Below are positions 32,614 to 44,793 of a stretch of DNA of 64,000 nt, in pieces. The notes beneath the pieces are model-generated. The model was not told where the DNA came from. It ran no database searches and was given only the letters and a program-made list of their open reading frames with translations. This DNA is from Bondarzewia mesenterica. Its lineage: Eukaryota; Basidiomycota; Agaricomycetes; Russulales; Bondarzewiaceae. The number at the start of each line of letters is the position of its first letter. The stretch's first letter is position 1. The translations under genes and the position numbers were made by a program. Where the stretch lies: positions 50,039-114,038 of the forward strand of contig SGPL01000033.1 of NCBI GenBank assembly GCA_004802705.1, written 5' to 3'.

Positions 32614-33792
32614 TCACAATCGTCGAGATGCCCGTCCTAATCCCGCCGCGAGCCCATCGATGGTGCGGAAAACGTACATTGCGGCAAGTTTCAATTCTGG
32701 CTTGGTGGAAACGTAGATGAAGTTGAGCAAGGGATCTGATATCACGTATGCCGTATAGTTTCCACGTTCTAAACACCTTCCTGTGAAGAGCCAGTTGCCG
32801 GTTGTCACAGGATCGTGTGAGAGAGGAGATGAATCCAATGAAGGACGAATTGGAAGAGCCAAGCCCGTGACATCGAGCGGTAAGGTCCAGCTGTGCTTAT
32901 CACCGACTCCGCGATATCCCCTCTCAAACGAGCGAGCGGACGTCGTCTCTTGTGCCTTCGCCATTCCTGCATCCCCGTGTAACACTTCCCATCCGCGAGA
33001 ACTGTATTTTTCGAAAGCGATGTTGCATCTCTCTGGTTCGTCGGCGCAGATGAAGGAAAAACAATCTTCGAAAGTTGCACGAGGGAAGAGTGCGTAAGCA
33101 TTTTCATAGGTAATAAAGTTCATCACGCAAGCTTTTGAGGCGTACAGTAGTCAGTCATGATGCATGGAGAGAACAAAGCGTTGCTTACTGGAGTGGAAGC
33201 GAAGGACGCATAGAAGTGGGGCGAGACACGCCATCACCTCAATTTTGAGCACTTGACCATCCTCATCCTCGGATGCCTTGGTGAACTGGAATCTGTCGAA
33301 TATAGGTCCAGGGTACATATCGGCATTCTGGATCACAGCTGGTACACTTGGCAGCATCGCAGAAACAGTAGCAANGGCGCGCTCGAAGCTGACAGGTTGG
33401 GGAGGGCTCGGTTCGAACTTATACCCGATGTCTAGCAGAAAGTTGCCAACATCGCGAGCATACTGCCGATANACATACAAATCCAAATCTGCATCAGGAT
33501 ACACAGTCCTGTCAAGAAATTGCAGAGCATTAGATCCTGAGATGATTGTGGCGGTGCGAGCCTGTAAAGAGCGGAAGGCGATAGGATCGGGGAAATATCT
33601 GGAGAGATGGTGATTGATATTGAACGCCGCGCGCAAGTATGATTTTGCCAAATCTCGAACNTCACGACATGTTCTTGACATGCACAAGATCATGCCGGGG
33701 GAAGAGAAGGAGAAGATGGCATCCAGCACGGCTTGGTTTAAAAAAATCTTCCGAGACAGGTCCAAAGTCCATTCAGCGACACTGCTGGACAT
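32614..33792 (-). CDS. F-box-like protein with nucleotidyltransferase-like domain, copy 2
   Basis: Two exons, 33792-33189 and 33131-32614 (about 373 aa; an in-frame Met five codons upstream at 33807 is possible). The F-box-like part has NQAVLDAIFSFSSPGM and SRTCR. The core block follows: FRSLQARTATIISGSNALQF, DADLDLY, VGNFLLDIGYKF and VLKIEVM. Exon 2 opens CVMNFITYENAYALFPRATF. The intron position, phase and motif order match copies 1 and 3. Three Ns fall in exon 1 and change single residues. The C-terminus (VISDPLLNFIYVSTKPEL) resembles that of copy 1 only weakly. Function is unknown; the nucleotidyltransferase reading is inference from motif spacing. Confidence 0.75.
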
Positions 33793-34527
33793 GGTATCGC
33801 AGTACAAGTTATACAGCTCTGGGCGGGCCGGAACTTTTTGATCCNACTGAGATTTTCATGCAGGGTAGGAGCTGCAAATTGGAGCATACCGTTATTTTAT
33901 AAAGCTGAGGATTGATAAAGGCTGATGGTGGGGATGCCGCTGGGCCTTGCTGGGCTCGAGTAAGTACTGTTGAATTAACGTTGAAGATTTAGTGCAGTCN
34001 TCCCCTGTCCGTTCCCCGCCCGAGGTCACAAATTGGTGACGTCGGCTGTCACAGACGCTATCGGGCTGCCTCCTCTGACCTCCGACTACCGAGGACCNAG
34101 GTGGCACTGACGAAACCGAAAAGCCAACAGGATGCCACTCACAACTCTCTCTGTCACCAGATTGTGTCTCTATTGTTCCAGACTCATGCCAGCGGAACAC
34201 ATAATAGTTTCAATCGATGGCGGTACCTAGGTCAAGCTTTTGCTCAACTTGACTGGACCGACCAGACCTTGTGGCAGCTTTGGCCTCGATGGCGCACTCA
34301 TCGCATTGTTACCTGTGGTGGCCGCATTGCATTCCCAGATGGTCCCTTNGCTATATATACAGAGTGCCCTTGGCCATGGTCGTTACCAAGACGGATATCC
34401 CTTCCGAACATTAACATTGGGTGAGTCGTAGTGGCTCCATTCACCTTGTGGCGCTTATAACCTTGTGGCACTTCTAACNCTCCAACACTTAAAGACGACC
34501 GTACAAACGCGAATTCCTGAAAAAATC
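33793..34527. promoter_or_regulatory. Divergent promoter region of F-box-like copies 2 and 3
   Basis: Copies 2 (minus) and 3 (plus) are transcribed away from each other, separated by about 735 bases with three Ns. Short frames here show no domain. Confidence 0.45.
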
Positions 34528-36037
34528 ATGACCNTCATAAATCTGTCAATTCTCGCTGTTGTTCTTGAGACGACCTCCGTTTCCGACGCACTCTTCTCNC
34601 ACCTGTCGCCAGCATCTCTCACCCGCGTGGGTATGACTTGTCAGGCGGCAAGACTTGCAGTAGCGTCGTACATGCATCGTGTGTTCGACATCAACAAACA
34701 CCTCTCACGATTCTTTCCGAACCCNGTCGCNTTCCGATCGCTTCAAGCCCGCACAGGATCTTTGATCTCGGGCTCGAATGCCTTGCAGTTCCTCGACCGC
34801 ACGACGTACAAGAAGTCGGACCTCGACCTGTATGTGCCACAGCGACATGTCCAGGCTGTTGCAGATTATCTTCTTGAAATTGGGTATGAGTATCGCCCTC
34901 GGCCGAATCAAATTCGCGATTCGCAAGGAAGTTCGCAGAGCAATGGTTCAGATCCTTCAAGTCCTTATCTGCATCGAGGTGTGACGGACATTCTGGACTT
35001 TTTNAATCCACATATCAGCAAAGAAGGGCCTCTCGAGATGCAAGTAATCGTTACGCGCTCCCCGGTTGAATGTGTGTTGAATTTCCATTCCAGTGAGCAT
35101 TTTTTTTCTAAATCGTATGTCGCGACTCTCACGAATATATCATCTTGGCGTTCCAGCTTGTGTCATGAACATCATCAGCTTCAAAGCAGCCTATTCCTTG
35201 TATCCTCGAGCGACTTTTGAAGAACGATGNTCCTTAGTCTGCACACAGGATATTTCCCGCAGAAACATAGCGTTCACAAAATATGGACTTCGAGGTTGGA
35301 CAATTTTCACGCGACTCACGGACTACGCGAACGCGGATGGAGGCTCAGAATCAGCGTTCCCCTTGCACACACGCAGGGTGGGTGATCGACTAACGTGGAG
35401 ATTGCCGCTTGACATGACTGGCGTGGAAGTACCTCAANTGCCTGGCACTTTCACCATCAGAGACTCTATTATCGGAGAATCGTGGCTGCTTGGATATACT
35501 CCTGGTCCGAACATACGGTACAGAGGGCTAACAAGAGAGAAGCATCGTCATCTTCATGGCCCCAGAGCAACTGTTCGAGCTTTCCAACCTCAGTCATCTC
35601 GTGCCCAGTTAAATGGCCTCAAGGCTTCTTCAGCTCTTCGCCTCTCGGCACCCGCGTTCTTACCAAAATCTACTGATCCCGTCGAGTTGCAGTGTCATGG
35701 TCTTCGTGCTTCTGCCCCGACTTTCGAGCCTGGGCGACTTTCACCAACCTCTTTGTCCCCATCTTGCGCCACCAGGCATGATGATGATTACTCAGAAGTT
35801 TTAAAGACAATTTCCGCCGAGTATGTCGTCTATTTCCATGTCATTCCGCACTCTGTTGGCTCACAAATTATGCTAGATCTGATTCAGATGTCAGCTCCGA
35901 CTCAGAAGAGCGCGTCCAACCTTCCTCGGAAGAGCTCGTTCAATTTCCATCACAGAAACCCATACCATCATCTTTGTCTACGTTTGGGAAGTTCTTTTTG
36001 TCGTTGGGCGGGCTTTCTACCCTGTTTGGTGCGATGA
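34528..36037 (+). CDS. F-box-like protein with nucleotidyltransferase-like domain, copy 3
   Basis: Exon 1 is 34528-35092 and exon 2 starts at 35157. The frame stays open to 36037 (481 aa), longer than its paralogues. Exon 1 carries VSDALF, SPASLTRVGMTCQAAR, FRSLQARTGSLISGSNALQF, SDLDLYV, VADYLLEIGYEYRP and LEMQVIVTRS. Exon 2 opens CVMNIISFKAAYSLYPRATF and keeps similarity through RLTWRLPLDMTGVEVP to about 35500. Beyond that the sequence (PQSSRAQLNGLKASSALRL onward) does not align with the other copies and looks low-complexity. The true end may therefore lie earlier, through an unseen intron or truncation. Five Ns lie within the exons. Confidence 0.65.
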
Positions 36038-36354
36038 AGATATTCCGAAACACGTAGACGACCTGCAGATTTTGCGCAGGACTTTTCTGTTGGCTGGGGG
36101 ATCACATATGTTGTATTAAAGCGCTGTTTTTTCTTTTCTTTTGCGTTGTAGTATTCTTCAATTTCGTGAATTTTAGATGCAAATCTTTCGTCGTGTTGGA
36201 CTGTACGCTCACAGATTCGCAGAACCCAACATGTGATGTATAATGATTGGTCCACGTGGCCAATGGGCAACTCGATCGAAGTCAGTCCCTCGAATTATTG
36301 TGGTGTGCAAAGTCTTTCTTCTGCAAGCCTCTCAACGCTTTCGAAAAAGAAACC

Positions 36355-36772
36355 ATGTACTGTCGAATTGACCTTTTGCTACTCGTCTTTGGTCAAATCT
36401 GGCTGGCTAGCGCACAGTTTCAATTCTTTGATAACATGTTCGGACAGCGCCAGCAGCAGCAGCAGCAGCCCTCGGGAGCATCGCAATGGGCTTCGCACGC
36501 TGACAGTGGTACGCTATTCCCTCAAACCGCCCCAACTTCCGTAGGACTGTACTGAAGCGAAGTTATGGGCCGTAGTTCCATGCTCGGACTATCTTTGTCC
36601 GGCTACACTCGCATGTGTATCCAAGCCAGAAGATTGTCCATGTCCTCATGTACAGGATGTCAGATGTGTAGTCCCGGACGGGGACGGTGGTGGTCATGGG
36701 ACTTTGCTGTGCGTGAGAGGTGGAAGCGACTGTGCTGCCGTGGAGCGATTGGTTAAGAAGTTTACAAGGTAG
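36355..36772 (+). CDS. lcl2: LCL2, long chronological lifespan protein 2 (secretory pathway)
   Basis: Two exons, 36355-36508 and 36576-36772 (116 aa). A signal peptide [20 protein letters not shown] is followed by [10 protein letters not shown], a Gln run and [13 protein letters not shown]. Exon 2 gives [39 protein letters not shown] and [13 protein letters not shown], ending in a basic VKKFTR. This is the complete LCL2 layout with its cysteine pattern. LCL2 is implicated in yeast in ER-associated degradation. Six CAG repeats (36451-36468) encode the Gln run, a possible length-variable site. Confidence 0.92.
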
Positions 36773-37364
36773 AGGATTATTGCATGGCCGGCGGCCAAGG
36801 GATGCTGCGGTCAGTCACGTACGTGGGTGCTGTACGTTCCTCGCCTTGGATCCCGGGGCTCACAAACTGCCTCACTCGTCGCATTCATCTAGTCTAAGAC
36901 ATCATGTACTGGGCTTTTGGCTTTCTAGGAGCAATCAGTTTTGAGACCAAGCATGATGTCTGTTTGGTGTCCACATTTCGTTTTTCCATGTGCGTTGGAA
37001 CAGCTGGAACTTACTATTGACGAAATGAACGCCTTTCTCGTCGTATTCCCATGGTATACTGTCTCTGTCTTCTCCGTCACGCCTTTATCCGGAACCATCA
37101 TCTCAGGACCCGTGTATCTTGATGTTTTCGGCCTTCCATGGGCATGAAGAAACGGTGCGTCTGCTCTCAACGTTCAAACATTTGCAATTCTCTTGCCGTG
37201 CCCCGTGAGAAGCATTTGCAGCTGTGCCGCCTCATTTGAACTCGTATTTCTCAGTCGATATCATATATTCACATTGAACCATCGTCGATCCCTCGGGACA
37301 CGTTCGAATCGCTTGCGGCTTTCTCAGGTCGAATGCTTCATAAGGCTTGTGGGGCATTGTTCAG
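36773..37364. other. Intergenic region between LCL2 and the PEBP gene
   Basis: About 590 bases, no supported gene. It should hold the LCL2 3' UTR and PEBP promoter. Confidence 0.45.
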
Positions 37365-38393
37365 ATGCTCACGTTCCTGCGCACGTCCTGCATCATGCTT
37401 GGAGCGATATTGGTCTTGACATTGCTGGTACTGCAAATACATGCGACAAGGCCGGGCTCCGATAATTCGCAACAGTCAAACTTTACGATCCCGGATGTCG
37501 TACAAGCCTTCGACAGCGCACACATTGTTCCTGATATCCTGTCATCGTTCGATCCCACTTCGATATTAGAGGTGGAGTTCCTGGATCCTGACTCATCTAC
37601 GAATGAGACCAGCTCAGTAATTCCGGGGGTGCATTTGTCTATGGAACGTGAGTGGAATCGCTCAAATCACTCTTGAACTACACCCACATCGCCCTATCTC
37701 ATGCAGAAACACTCCTTGAGCCTCAGTTCTTCTTAACCTCGAATGATACATCATTGCAAAACCAAACATTCGTGTTGGCGCTGGTGGACCCCGATGCTCC
37801 TACACCACAGAATACGTCCTTGTCCCAGTTCCGCCATCTCTTGGCAGGCGATTTCCACTTGAATGGCGACTCGTTGGACCATGCACTTCTCACGAACTCC
37901 AGCGCAGCCCAGACAGACTACGTGAACCCAACGCCTCCAGTCGGCTCTGACCCTCATCGGTAAGTTTTCCTTTATCATTCAAAAGATCGTATCCCTGCTC
38001 ATAATATTATAAATAATATTACACCGCAGCTACGTGATACTTCTCTTCATCCAACCCAGTAACTTTGATACTCTCGCAGCCAACTTCGTAAATGCGTCGA
38101 CGCCTCGATCGAACTTCAACCTGACAACCTTTGCTAACGAAGTCGGGCTGGGTAGTCCCATTGCCGGCACGTACTTTTTGACACAGGCAGATGACAGCTC
38201 AGGCGCGAACTCGTCGACGAGTACAGCTTCTACAGCGGCTACAAGCAGTTCTGCGGGACTCAACGGTGCGAGTGGGAGTGTGATCCCATCGGCATCGCCC
38301 ACCGTCAGCAACGGTATCGGAATGGCAGGGATGATGGACACGACTCTGGCTCTCATTTTTGCAGCTTTGCTGGTATCCCTGTTCGCTTTATGA
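37365..38393 (+). CDS. PEBP-family protein, probably GPI-anchored
   Basis: Three exons, 37365-37647, 37707-37959 and 38030-38393 (299 aa). A hydrophobic N-terminus (CIMLGAILVLTLLVLQIHA) acts as signal peptide or anchor. The PEBP core follows with LALVDPDAPTPQN, matching the conserved DPDxP block, and DPHRYVILLFIQP, matching the GxHRY block. A Ser/Thr/Ala-rich stretch leads to a C-terminal hydrophobic segment (DTTLALIFAALLVSLFAL), typical of GPI attachment signals. Many N-glycosylation sequons (NxS/T) agree with secretion. Fungal PEBP-like proteins bind lipids or act as inhibitors; the role here is unknown. Confidence 0.85.
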
Positions 38394-38773
38394 TAGGCCA
38401 GTCATGCATAGAGTAAAGTCCAACTGCTCGTACTACTTAGAAGGACTCAACCTTGACTGCATCGTTGCATTTTGGTCAGAAAATTTTCTCTTCATCTTCC
38501 AGAAGTGTGTGCTTGTATATCTTGGATTCAAACACTGCGTTCGTATAAAGATTGTCCGACAGACCTTTCAAATAGCACTTGAAGTTGTTCAGTCGACTCG
38601 GTTATAGCCCAGCAAGTCCGAACCCTAACCTCTGTTGTTGGACTACGCCGTCCCGAGCAACTTTACACCTGCGTTCTAACTTCTCGAGTATTGCTGCCAA
38701 CATTCTCCTTCATTCTGCTTCATAATTTGTGCACTCCTTGGCATCTCACTGAACTTGAACACTATTCCCTTCA
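38394..38773. promoter_or_regulatory. SF3B6 upstream region
   Basis: 380 bases between the PEBP stop and the SF3B6 start. No specific motif assigned. Confidence 0.4.
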
Positions 38774-39274
38774 ATGGCTGCCCCTAGACCAACAGTGAGC
38801 AAAACCGTCTCAAACCTAGATTTCTGAGTAAGAATAACCTTAACACACGGCACTACAGTCAAAGCTCCCTCCCGGTGCGAACCGCATCCTCTTTGTCAAG
38901 AACCTGAACTATCAGATTACCGGAGAAGATTTATATGATCTGTTTGGTCGTTATGGCAGCATACGGCAAATACGAATAGGAAACGAGCAGAAGACGAAGG
39001 GTACCGCGTTCGTGGTGTTCGACGACGTGATGGATGTGCGTACCGCTTCTCTTCTCATAGTTATGCATCCATCTGAAAGATAATATGCTCTATTGACCAG
39101 GCCAAAAATGCACTGGATCATCTGAATGGATTCCACCTGCAAGAACGGTATATCGTCGTACTGTACCATATGCCTGCGAAACAGGATGCGGCAGCTGCGA
39201 AGGCGGAGTTGGCACGGAGGGAGGAGGAGTTGGTGCAGTTGAAGAAGAAACACGACATCAATGACGAGGATTGA
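38774..39274 (+). CDS. sf3b6: Splicing factor 3B subunit 6 (SF3B6, p14)
   Basis: Three exons, 38774-38794, 38859-39035 and 39101-39274 (123 aa). An RRM runs RILFVKNLNYQITGEDLYDL, then GRYGSIRQIRIGNEQKTKG, TAFVVFDDVMDAKNALDHL and NGFHLQERYIVVLYH, with RNP motifs LFVKNL and KGTAFVVF. A charged C-terminal helix ends KKHDINDED. Human p14 is 125 aa with the same extent. It sits in the U2 snRNP SF3b complex near the branch-point adenosine and binds SF3B1. Confidence 0.95.
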
Positions 39275-42200
39275 GATCGAGTTAGGATGAATCCGTGCGT
39301 GAATTCCACGCCGACGTTCGATGCGTGCATACGAGTTTGAGTTCGTTTTCTTCTTTCCTGGACAGACTTTCTGACCCTATGCTCTGTTTCATGTATTATT
39401 GCTCTCTCCCTTTATTGTAGCACTCTCATCACTACGCTTGTCAGCTGAAGCCCCAGTGTGTCGCCTCCAATATCTACTCTTTGCTTCTCCTGTCTGAGAT
39501 CTGAGCATGGGTTTCAAACGGTCTATTGACCACTGACATCTCGAGCGCCGGATGTTAGCAGCGATTTGTAGCCTGAGGGAATTCTCACTCGTAGCGGGAG
39601 TCAGGTTAGGTCTCTGTAAGGAATCGCAGGAGTGATCTAGAGCATGGAGCATCCACCCCAATACAAGCCACGAATACTGCTTTTGCAGTCGAATTCAGAG
39701 GTATGGTACACCACGTTTTTGGAAGCTATTCTTCTTCCTTCTTATCAATACCGTGGCACTCTTCCAGAGCTTTTGCACGTGGGGCACCAATCATCGATTT
39801 GTGGGACTAGACATCGGAACCAGTAAGAGGGCGACGTATAGAGAGAAGTGAGTTTCACGTACCGTACTGTTGCGGATACTGACGACTGACATATACGTGA
39901 AGTTTAGTCGGACATGATCAATGAATCACTCACTACTGCCAACACGTCTGAGTGCATTGAGGACATTTCGCGGGATGCTTGCTGCTGAACTTGCAACGCG
40001 TGAGCTCGCACACGATCTGTTCTCAAATTTTAGTGACGATGTCCTCCGCTACGGCAGAGGAAACCAACCTCCTCATCAGGCTAGCATCGAAGGGAAGTTG
40101 GTGAGTGAACGATAGACATACAGGAAGGTGGCACTAACCAGAGCGATCGCATGCTGGCATCTGACAGTGTCAACCAGCAACATCGTCAGCGCGACTGGGA
40201 GAGGGGATGCTGGGGAAGAGTGAAAGAACCTCTCACTTCAGATAATAGTTCGTGACCCTGCGGATATACATCAGTATGCGAGTACCATGGTTCATAATCG
40301 ACATCGACACCCACCTTCGCCAGTAGCACATTGAGAAGAATAATGGAAGGTTGCAAGTACTCGAGAGATGGCTCGAGCTCTGGAGAGTTGTGGGTGCTAG
40401 CTATATAGGAGACGGAGCCATGCTATAGAGTCCATCCCCACAGTTTAGCTTCTCGGGCCTGATATCCGTCACGACCATTGAACAGGATAGGGTGCATGCC
40501 TCAGGCATGGGAGATACCCACGGCATTCATGATAGCCTTTTGGCATGCCTACGTCGAAAAGGGGGTATGCAATTGAGAACTTACTTAGCGTATTGAAGAC
40601 ATGTGTGTGAACGTTCGCAAAGGTGGCAAAAAGAGGAAAATAGAAGGGGAAGGAGGAGACTGGAAAGGGATCATTCCGATCATCGCGATAAACGGATATG
40701 AAGAGATACCATTTGTGACCAGCTGGATGATCTCAAGCCTCGAGGAGCAGGCAATCCAAGACACCCTTTCTGTGGTCCTCGCGCCGATGCACCTTTCTGT
40801 TTTCTTGCGCACCTCCCGGGACAGCGTAATACATGATCAGCAATTGGTGCAGCTCTGTACCTGTGGTAAGCTTTTCAAACGATCGCCCTGTGATTAGAGG
40901 CGCAGGACTTTGGCGGATTTGAAGAAAGGATGAAATTTTTACTGTATCTGCACGAAATCCACCATCTCTGTGAGTCACTACGGAGATTGATTACCAGTGA
41001 CTTGTACCATATCATATGCAAACGGTGCTGGCACCACGCATCCAAGAATTGGGGTGCATCAGCCGTCAACTCCAAGCACGTTACAAGACCTGAGACGGGA
41101 CAATCAAAGACCATGCCGGGGCTCCCCTGACAGTGAGAAGAGGGGTCCTCGAGGACGGATGCCTCGTGTGAGCACTTTGTAAAGTATACATAATAGAAGA
41201 AGACGTCGAGGATTCAGCCTGAGACGCTCCCGACAAAGAGGAATATGGCCATATGACCAAGACGACGCAGCTGCCGCTATCTGTTCTATGGGTCAAGCAA
41301 GCAAGTACTGTCCTGAACCGGCCTGGCCCATAGATAAGAGCCTTGGCTTTGAGCTAGCCAGTCGCTCACTTGTCTCGGGGATGATGTGGCAGTGGTTTTG
41401 TGGTGTAAATTGTATGACAAGTTGATATATTCCGACAAGACTTAGAGCACTGGGAAGGGAGAAGGCGGGTTGATGTAAGTCACTCTGACAGGCCAACTAG
41501 GTGCCACATTACCAAAAAAGGAAATACGCATAGCCGCTGAGTGTTGTTGATAGTTTTGTTCTTGTGGCACTCGACGGTGACAGCTTTCTCAAATCTGACC
41601 ATATTGAGAAGGGAAGAACAAAATCACCACATACTCCCTATCTTCAGTCGGCAGCGAGATAGGCTAGGGGCCAAGGTTTACCTCGATGATACATTCTACA
41701 TCGTACCAAGTGACTGACAGACACGATGCGGCGCATCTGACATTCACTATTCTGCATGGGCTTACTCCTTCAAGTTCAATTCTTGCCCTCAGTATGTCGT
41801 CTGGTGTGACTTCAAAAGTGGATATGCAAGGTATGGACCTTCCCGTGGGATCGAAACCCTCAAAGGCCATCATCGGATGGAAACATGATGGCATGAGTTA
41901 AATTTTTCAAATTCGTTTGTCCTGATGCGCAGTTAACCCACTCTCTTTTTCCAACTATCCACCGCATGTTATAGGTGTCTGCTCAACTAACTTATAGGCT
42001 GTTCAATATCAATGCCAGGAAGCGAGTACGCGTGTCACATAAGATGTGACAGCGATTAGTACATAATGTATGTGGTACGCCGATCCATTGCATGTCGAAA
42101 CCCTCAGCTGCGATCCCTGTTCGTACGAACCACTTTGAGACCGAATTTTTTCTAGGGTCTCAAGCATCATGTCCTAAGCGTGACGACACCCTGACTTGAG

Positions 42201-43689
42201 TGCCACTTGTCAAACAAACTTCGCTTCCGATATCGATATGAAGCCCTAAGGCCACCCTTACGAGCATTCTAGCAGGCGCTATGCCGCCCTTTCGATCCGG
42301 TCGATCCATCTCATCCCAGTTCCACGGAGGACCAGTCTAGCGCAGGGCCTGAGGCACATGAACTGTCTGGCCCCAGCGACTTACTGTCATAAGTAAAGGT
42401 TGCCAAACTTTAAGATCTTTCTCCATTTGATTTTTCTCCGAGACCAAAATCAAGCATAACCCCCAGATACACCCGTTATCCGGTAATTCTCTCAAGTAAA
42501 CCTTCACTATTGGAATGTTTTTTTACCGCTCAGAAATTCTGCAGATAATCTCGTTGTCTGAAGGTCGATAGCATCAGCGATCTGTCCACGCCAATGTCAT
42601 AACCGAACGATAGATCGAGGAAGGGTAAATTTATTTGTCACTATAACACCGCCTCATGGCAGTGATCTATCAAACTTTGGTCCTTACTGGATGAAGACAA
42701 ATATGGCCCCACTAACCAATCAGCCGCCGGAAGACCGGCTTATTTTGGCTCACATTCTAGAATCGGGGCCACAAACGTTCGCCTCTCGTCTCGTGGCCCT
42801 CCATCCATGATACATTTCCGCTTTGATTCGAATCAGGCCGGAACTCACTCCACTGCCTCAAGTCGATTGGTTATCTCAGTACCCTCGAAGACTGTGTCAG
42901 TTCTTCATCTTACAGGCAACTTGACTACCCAAAATTCTCAAGAGCAGGCACCTCGTTACTCTCGATCAAAATCAGAACCAAGAGAGATGAAGGAGAACCG
43001 CGGCGCCTCCGCTCGGTTGCGTAGGCGCGCAATCTATCCAAAGGAGTAGGACATCCAGGTAGTGTAGACGAGACTAACAAAGACGAACCCGCTGACTCGA
43101 ATCAGTTGTCTCTACAATGCCTTCCTCAAAAACTCAATTGCCACAAGGCGGACCACTCTAGGTGTGTAAGTTACATGTCACTGTTTCGAATCTTGCATAT
43201 CTCCCCCATTCGTTCCAGCAATGTACAACGCTTGATAGTACCCAAGCGTATGCAACACCCTTGCTCTCGTAAGGCCACAGGGAGATTGAATCCAGCGTGT
43301 TCTGCATGGAATACTTTCTCATTCACTTCTCCCGTACCGTTAATCTGATCAAGCCTAGAAATTTCGGAAGTATGACCGCGCCTGTTCAGAGTTCGAGGCT
43401 GACCCGGCCTAAACCACAAAGGTCTCTAACCAGGAGGCGCTAGCCTATGATAGCTGGCGCTCGCATGTTGTGGTCGGACATTTATCATTCCCGCCCTCCT
43501 CCAAAGTCACGCATTCCATGCAAAGTGGGTAGTCTTTTTGCTAGTTGCAGCCTGTCGTGTAACGTTACTCGAAGGCAGTCGAAGGCGCGCTATCTCAATC
43601 ACATGCTTCTGTCATCCAATTCGCACATTGACATGGTCGGTAGAAGAACAAATTGGGTACATGATTCCGCGCTTGATCCGACTCTCTAT
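39275..43689. other. Gene-poor region without supported genes
   Basis: About 4.4 kb in which only short frames occur, most below 100 codons and none with a domain I recognise or a splice-consistent chain. Some minus-strand pieces (around 41200-41500) are hydrophobic and might be decayed membrane-protein exons, but I cannot support a gene. The sequence looks like degenerate intergenic or repeat-derived DNA. Confidence 0.5.
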
Positions 43690-44080
43690 AAGGACTTGCG
43701 TCGCCGTCCTCTCGCCGTCGCCGTCTTCACCATCCTCGCCGTCGTCCTCACTATCCTCACCGTCATCTGGGTGGTTTTCGTCAGTCGTCCTCGTCCTCGT
43801 CATCAGTATCCTCAGCGCCCTCACCGTCGCTCTCACTGTCGTCCTCGCGTCGCCATCGTTATCGTCCCCTCGCGATCGCCGCCGCCGTCCTTGCCATACT
43901 CGTCGCCGTTGCCGTCCTTGTTCCCTGATCGTCCTCGTCCCCCGATCTTCCTGATTCCCTCGCCATCGTCCTCTCATCAGCGTCCTGCAGCAGTCCTCGT
44001 GGGGCCTGTGCTTATCGTCGTCCCCTCGCCGTCATCCTCGTCGTCTCCTTGTGCTGGTTATCCTGCTCGCCCAGTCCGCC
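43690..44080 (+). repeat. Degenerate pyrimidine-rich low-complexity tract
   Basis: The plus strand is dominated by short variants of cgtcctcgtc, cctcgccgtcgcc and catcctcaccgtc over about 390 bases. Because the unit is near a multiple of three with few stops, long but meaningless frames appear on both strands. It behaves like a decayed minisatellite. The lack of start, splice or domain evidence argues against coding. Confidence 0.6.
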
Positions 44081-44268
44081 GTCCCGAAACGGCGAGGTGG
44101 GAAGTTGAGGTGCAGTTAGATTGAGGTGGTGGACGTGAGCACGGTGTGGTGTCACTATAAGAGGAGGGAGGTGGTGGATATTGTACTACAAAAATGCAAA
44201 TCACATCAGTCAAAGAGCAGGCATGACACCACGGAAACTCGCCGCTTACCTGAATTCGACTTCTCGCG

Positions 44269-44793
44269 CTACGCGTGCTCACCACTCTCTGCGCCCGGCA
44301 TCCATCCAACCTGACCTTGCTCCTCATCCACATCCATAGGCGTCTGTACCGCCGACGGGGCCTCGCTCGCACTGACGCGCATGCCAAGGCCTCGCAGGCG
44401 ATGCAAATGTCCTGATCGACGCAGTTGACGACATTCTTGGTCTCGACGAGCGCCGTCGCGGCATCCATCAACATGCCGTATTGCGCGAAGGTCTCGCGGG
44501 TCGGCATGACCAGCCGATTGAACGGCACGCCCGAGCTCGGTGGCCACTTGCATCACCTTGGCGGCGACGGCGGACTTGGGGTAGGCGATTTTGAAGGATC
44601 TTGGTGTAAGGCTTTCGTGGGGAGCGTCGTGGCGGACGGTGGGTCGGTGCGTTGGATACAATGCAGTGCGTCTGTGCAGGGAAAGATTGGATTCGGATGT
44701 CGAGGTCGAACGAAGCGAAGAGGGTGTCGGGAGAAGCGTACCGTATGCTGCGGACTTGGCCGACTCGGACTGCGTGCGCTTTGGTGGAGTCTG
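44269..44793 (-). pseudogene. Broken C-terminal fragment of SWC4/DMAP1-like protein
   Basis: Minus-strand pieces in shifting frames read SFKIAYPKSAVAAKVMQVAT, then after a frame change at about 44530 FNRLVMPTRETFAQYGML and LVETKNVVNCVDQDI, then after another change GMRVSASEAPSAVQTPM with DVDEEQ. This order (SFKIP.PK, RLVMPTRE, a VETK...VDQDI coiled coil, acidic tail) is that of the C-terminal part of SWC4/DMAP1, a subunit of the SWR1 and NuA4 chromatin complexes. No SANT-like N-terminal domain is visible upstream. One shift lies at ccc 44530-44532 and could be a homopolymer error, but two shifts plus the missing N-terminus favour a relic. Confidence 0.5.

Noticed and set aside
43447..44124. 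225-codon plus-strand frame with a hydrophobic stretch (AVVLTILTVIWVVFV)
   Set aside because: It lies in a pyrimidine-rich low-complexity tract whose repeat unit gives open frames on both strands; no domain or splice evidence.
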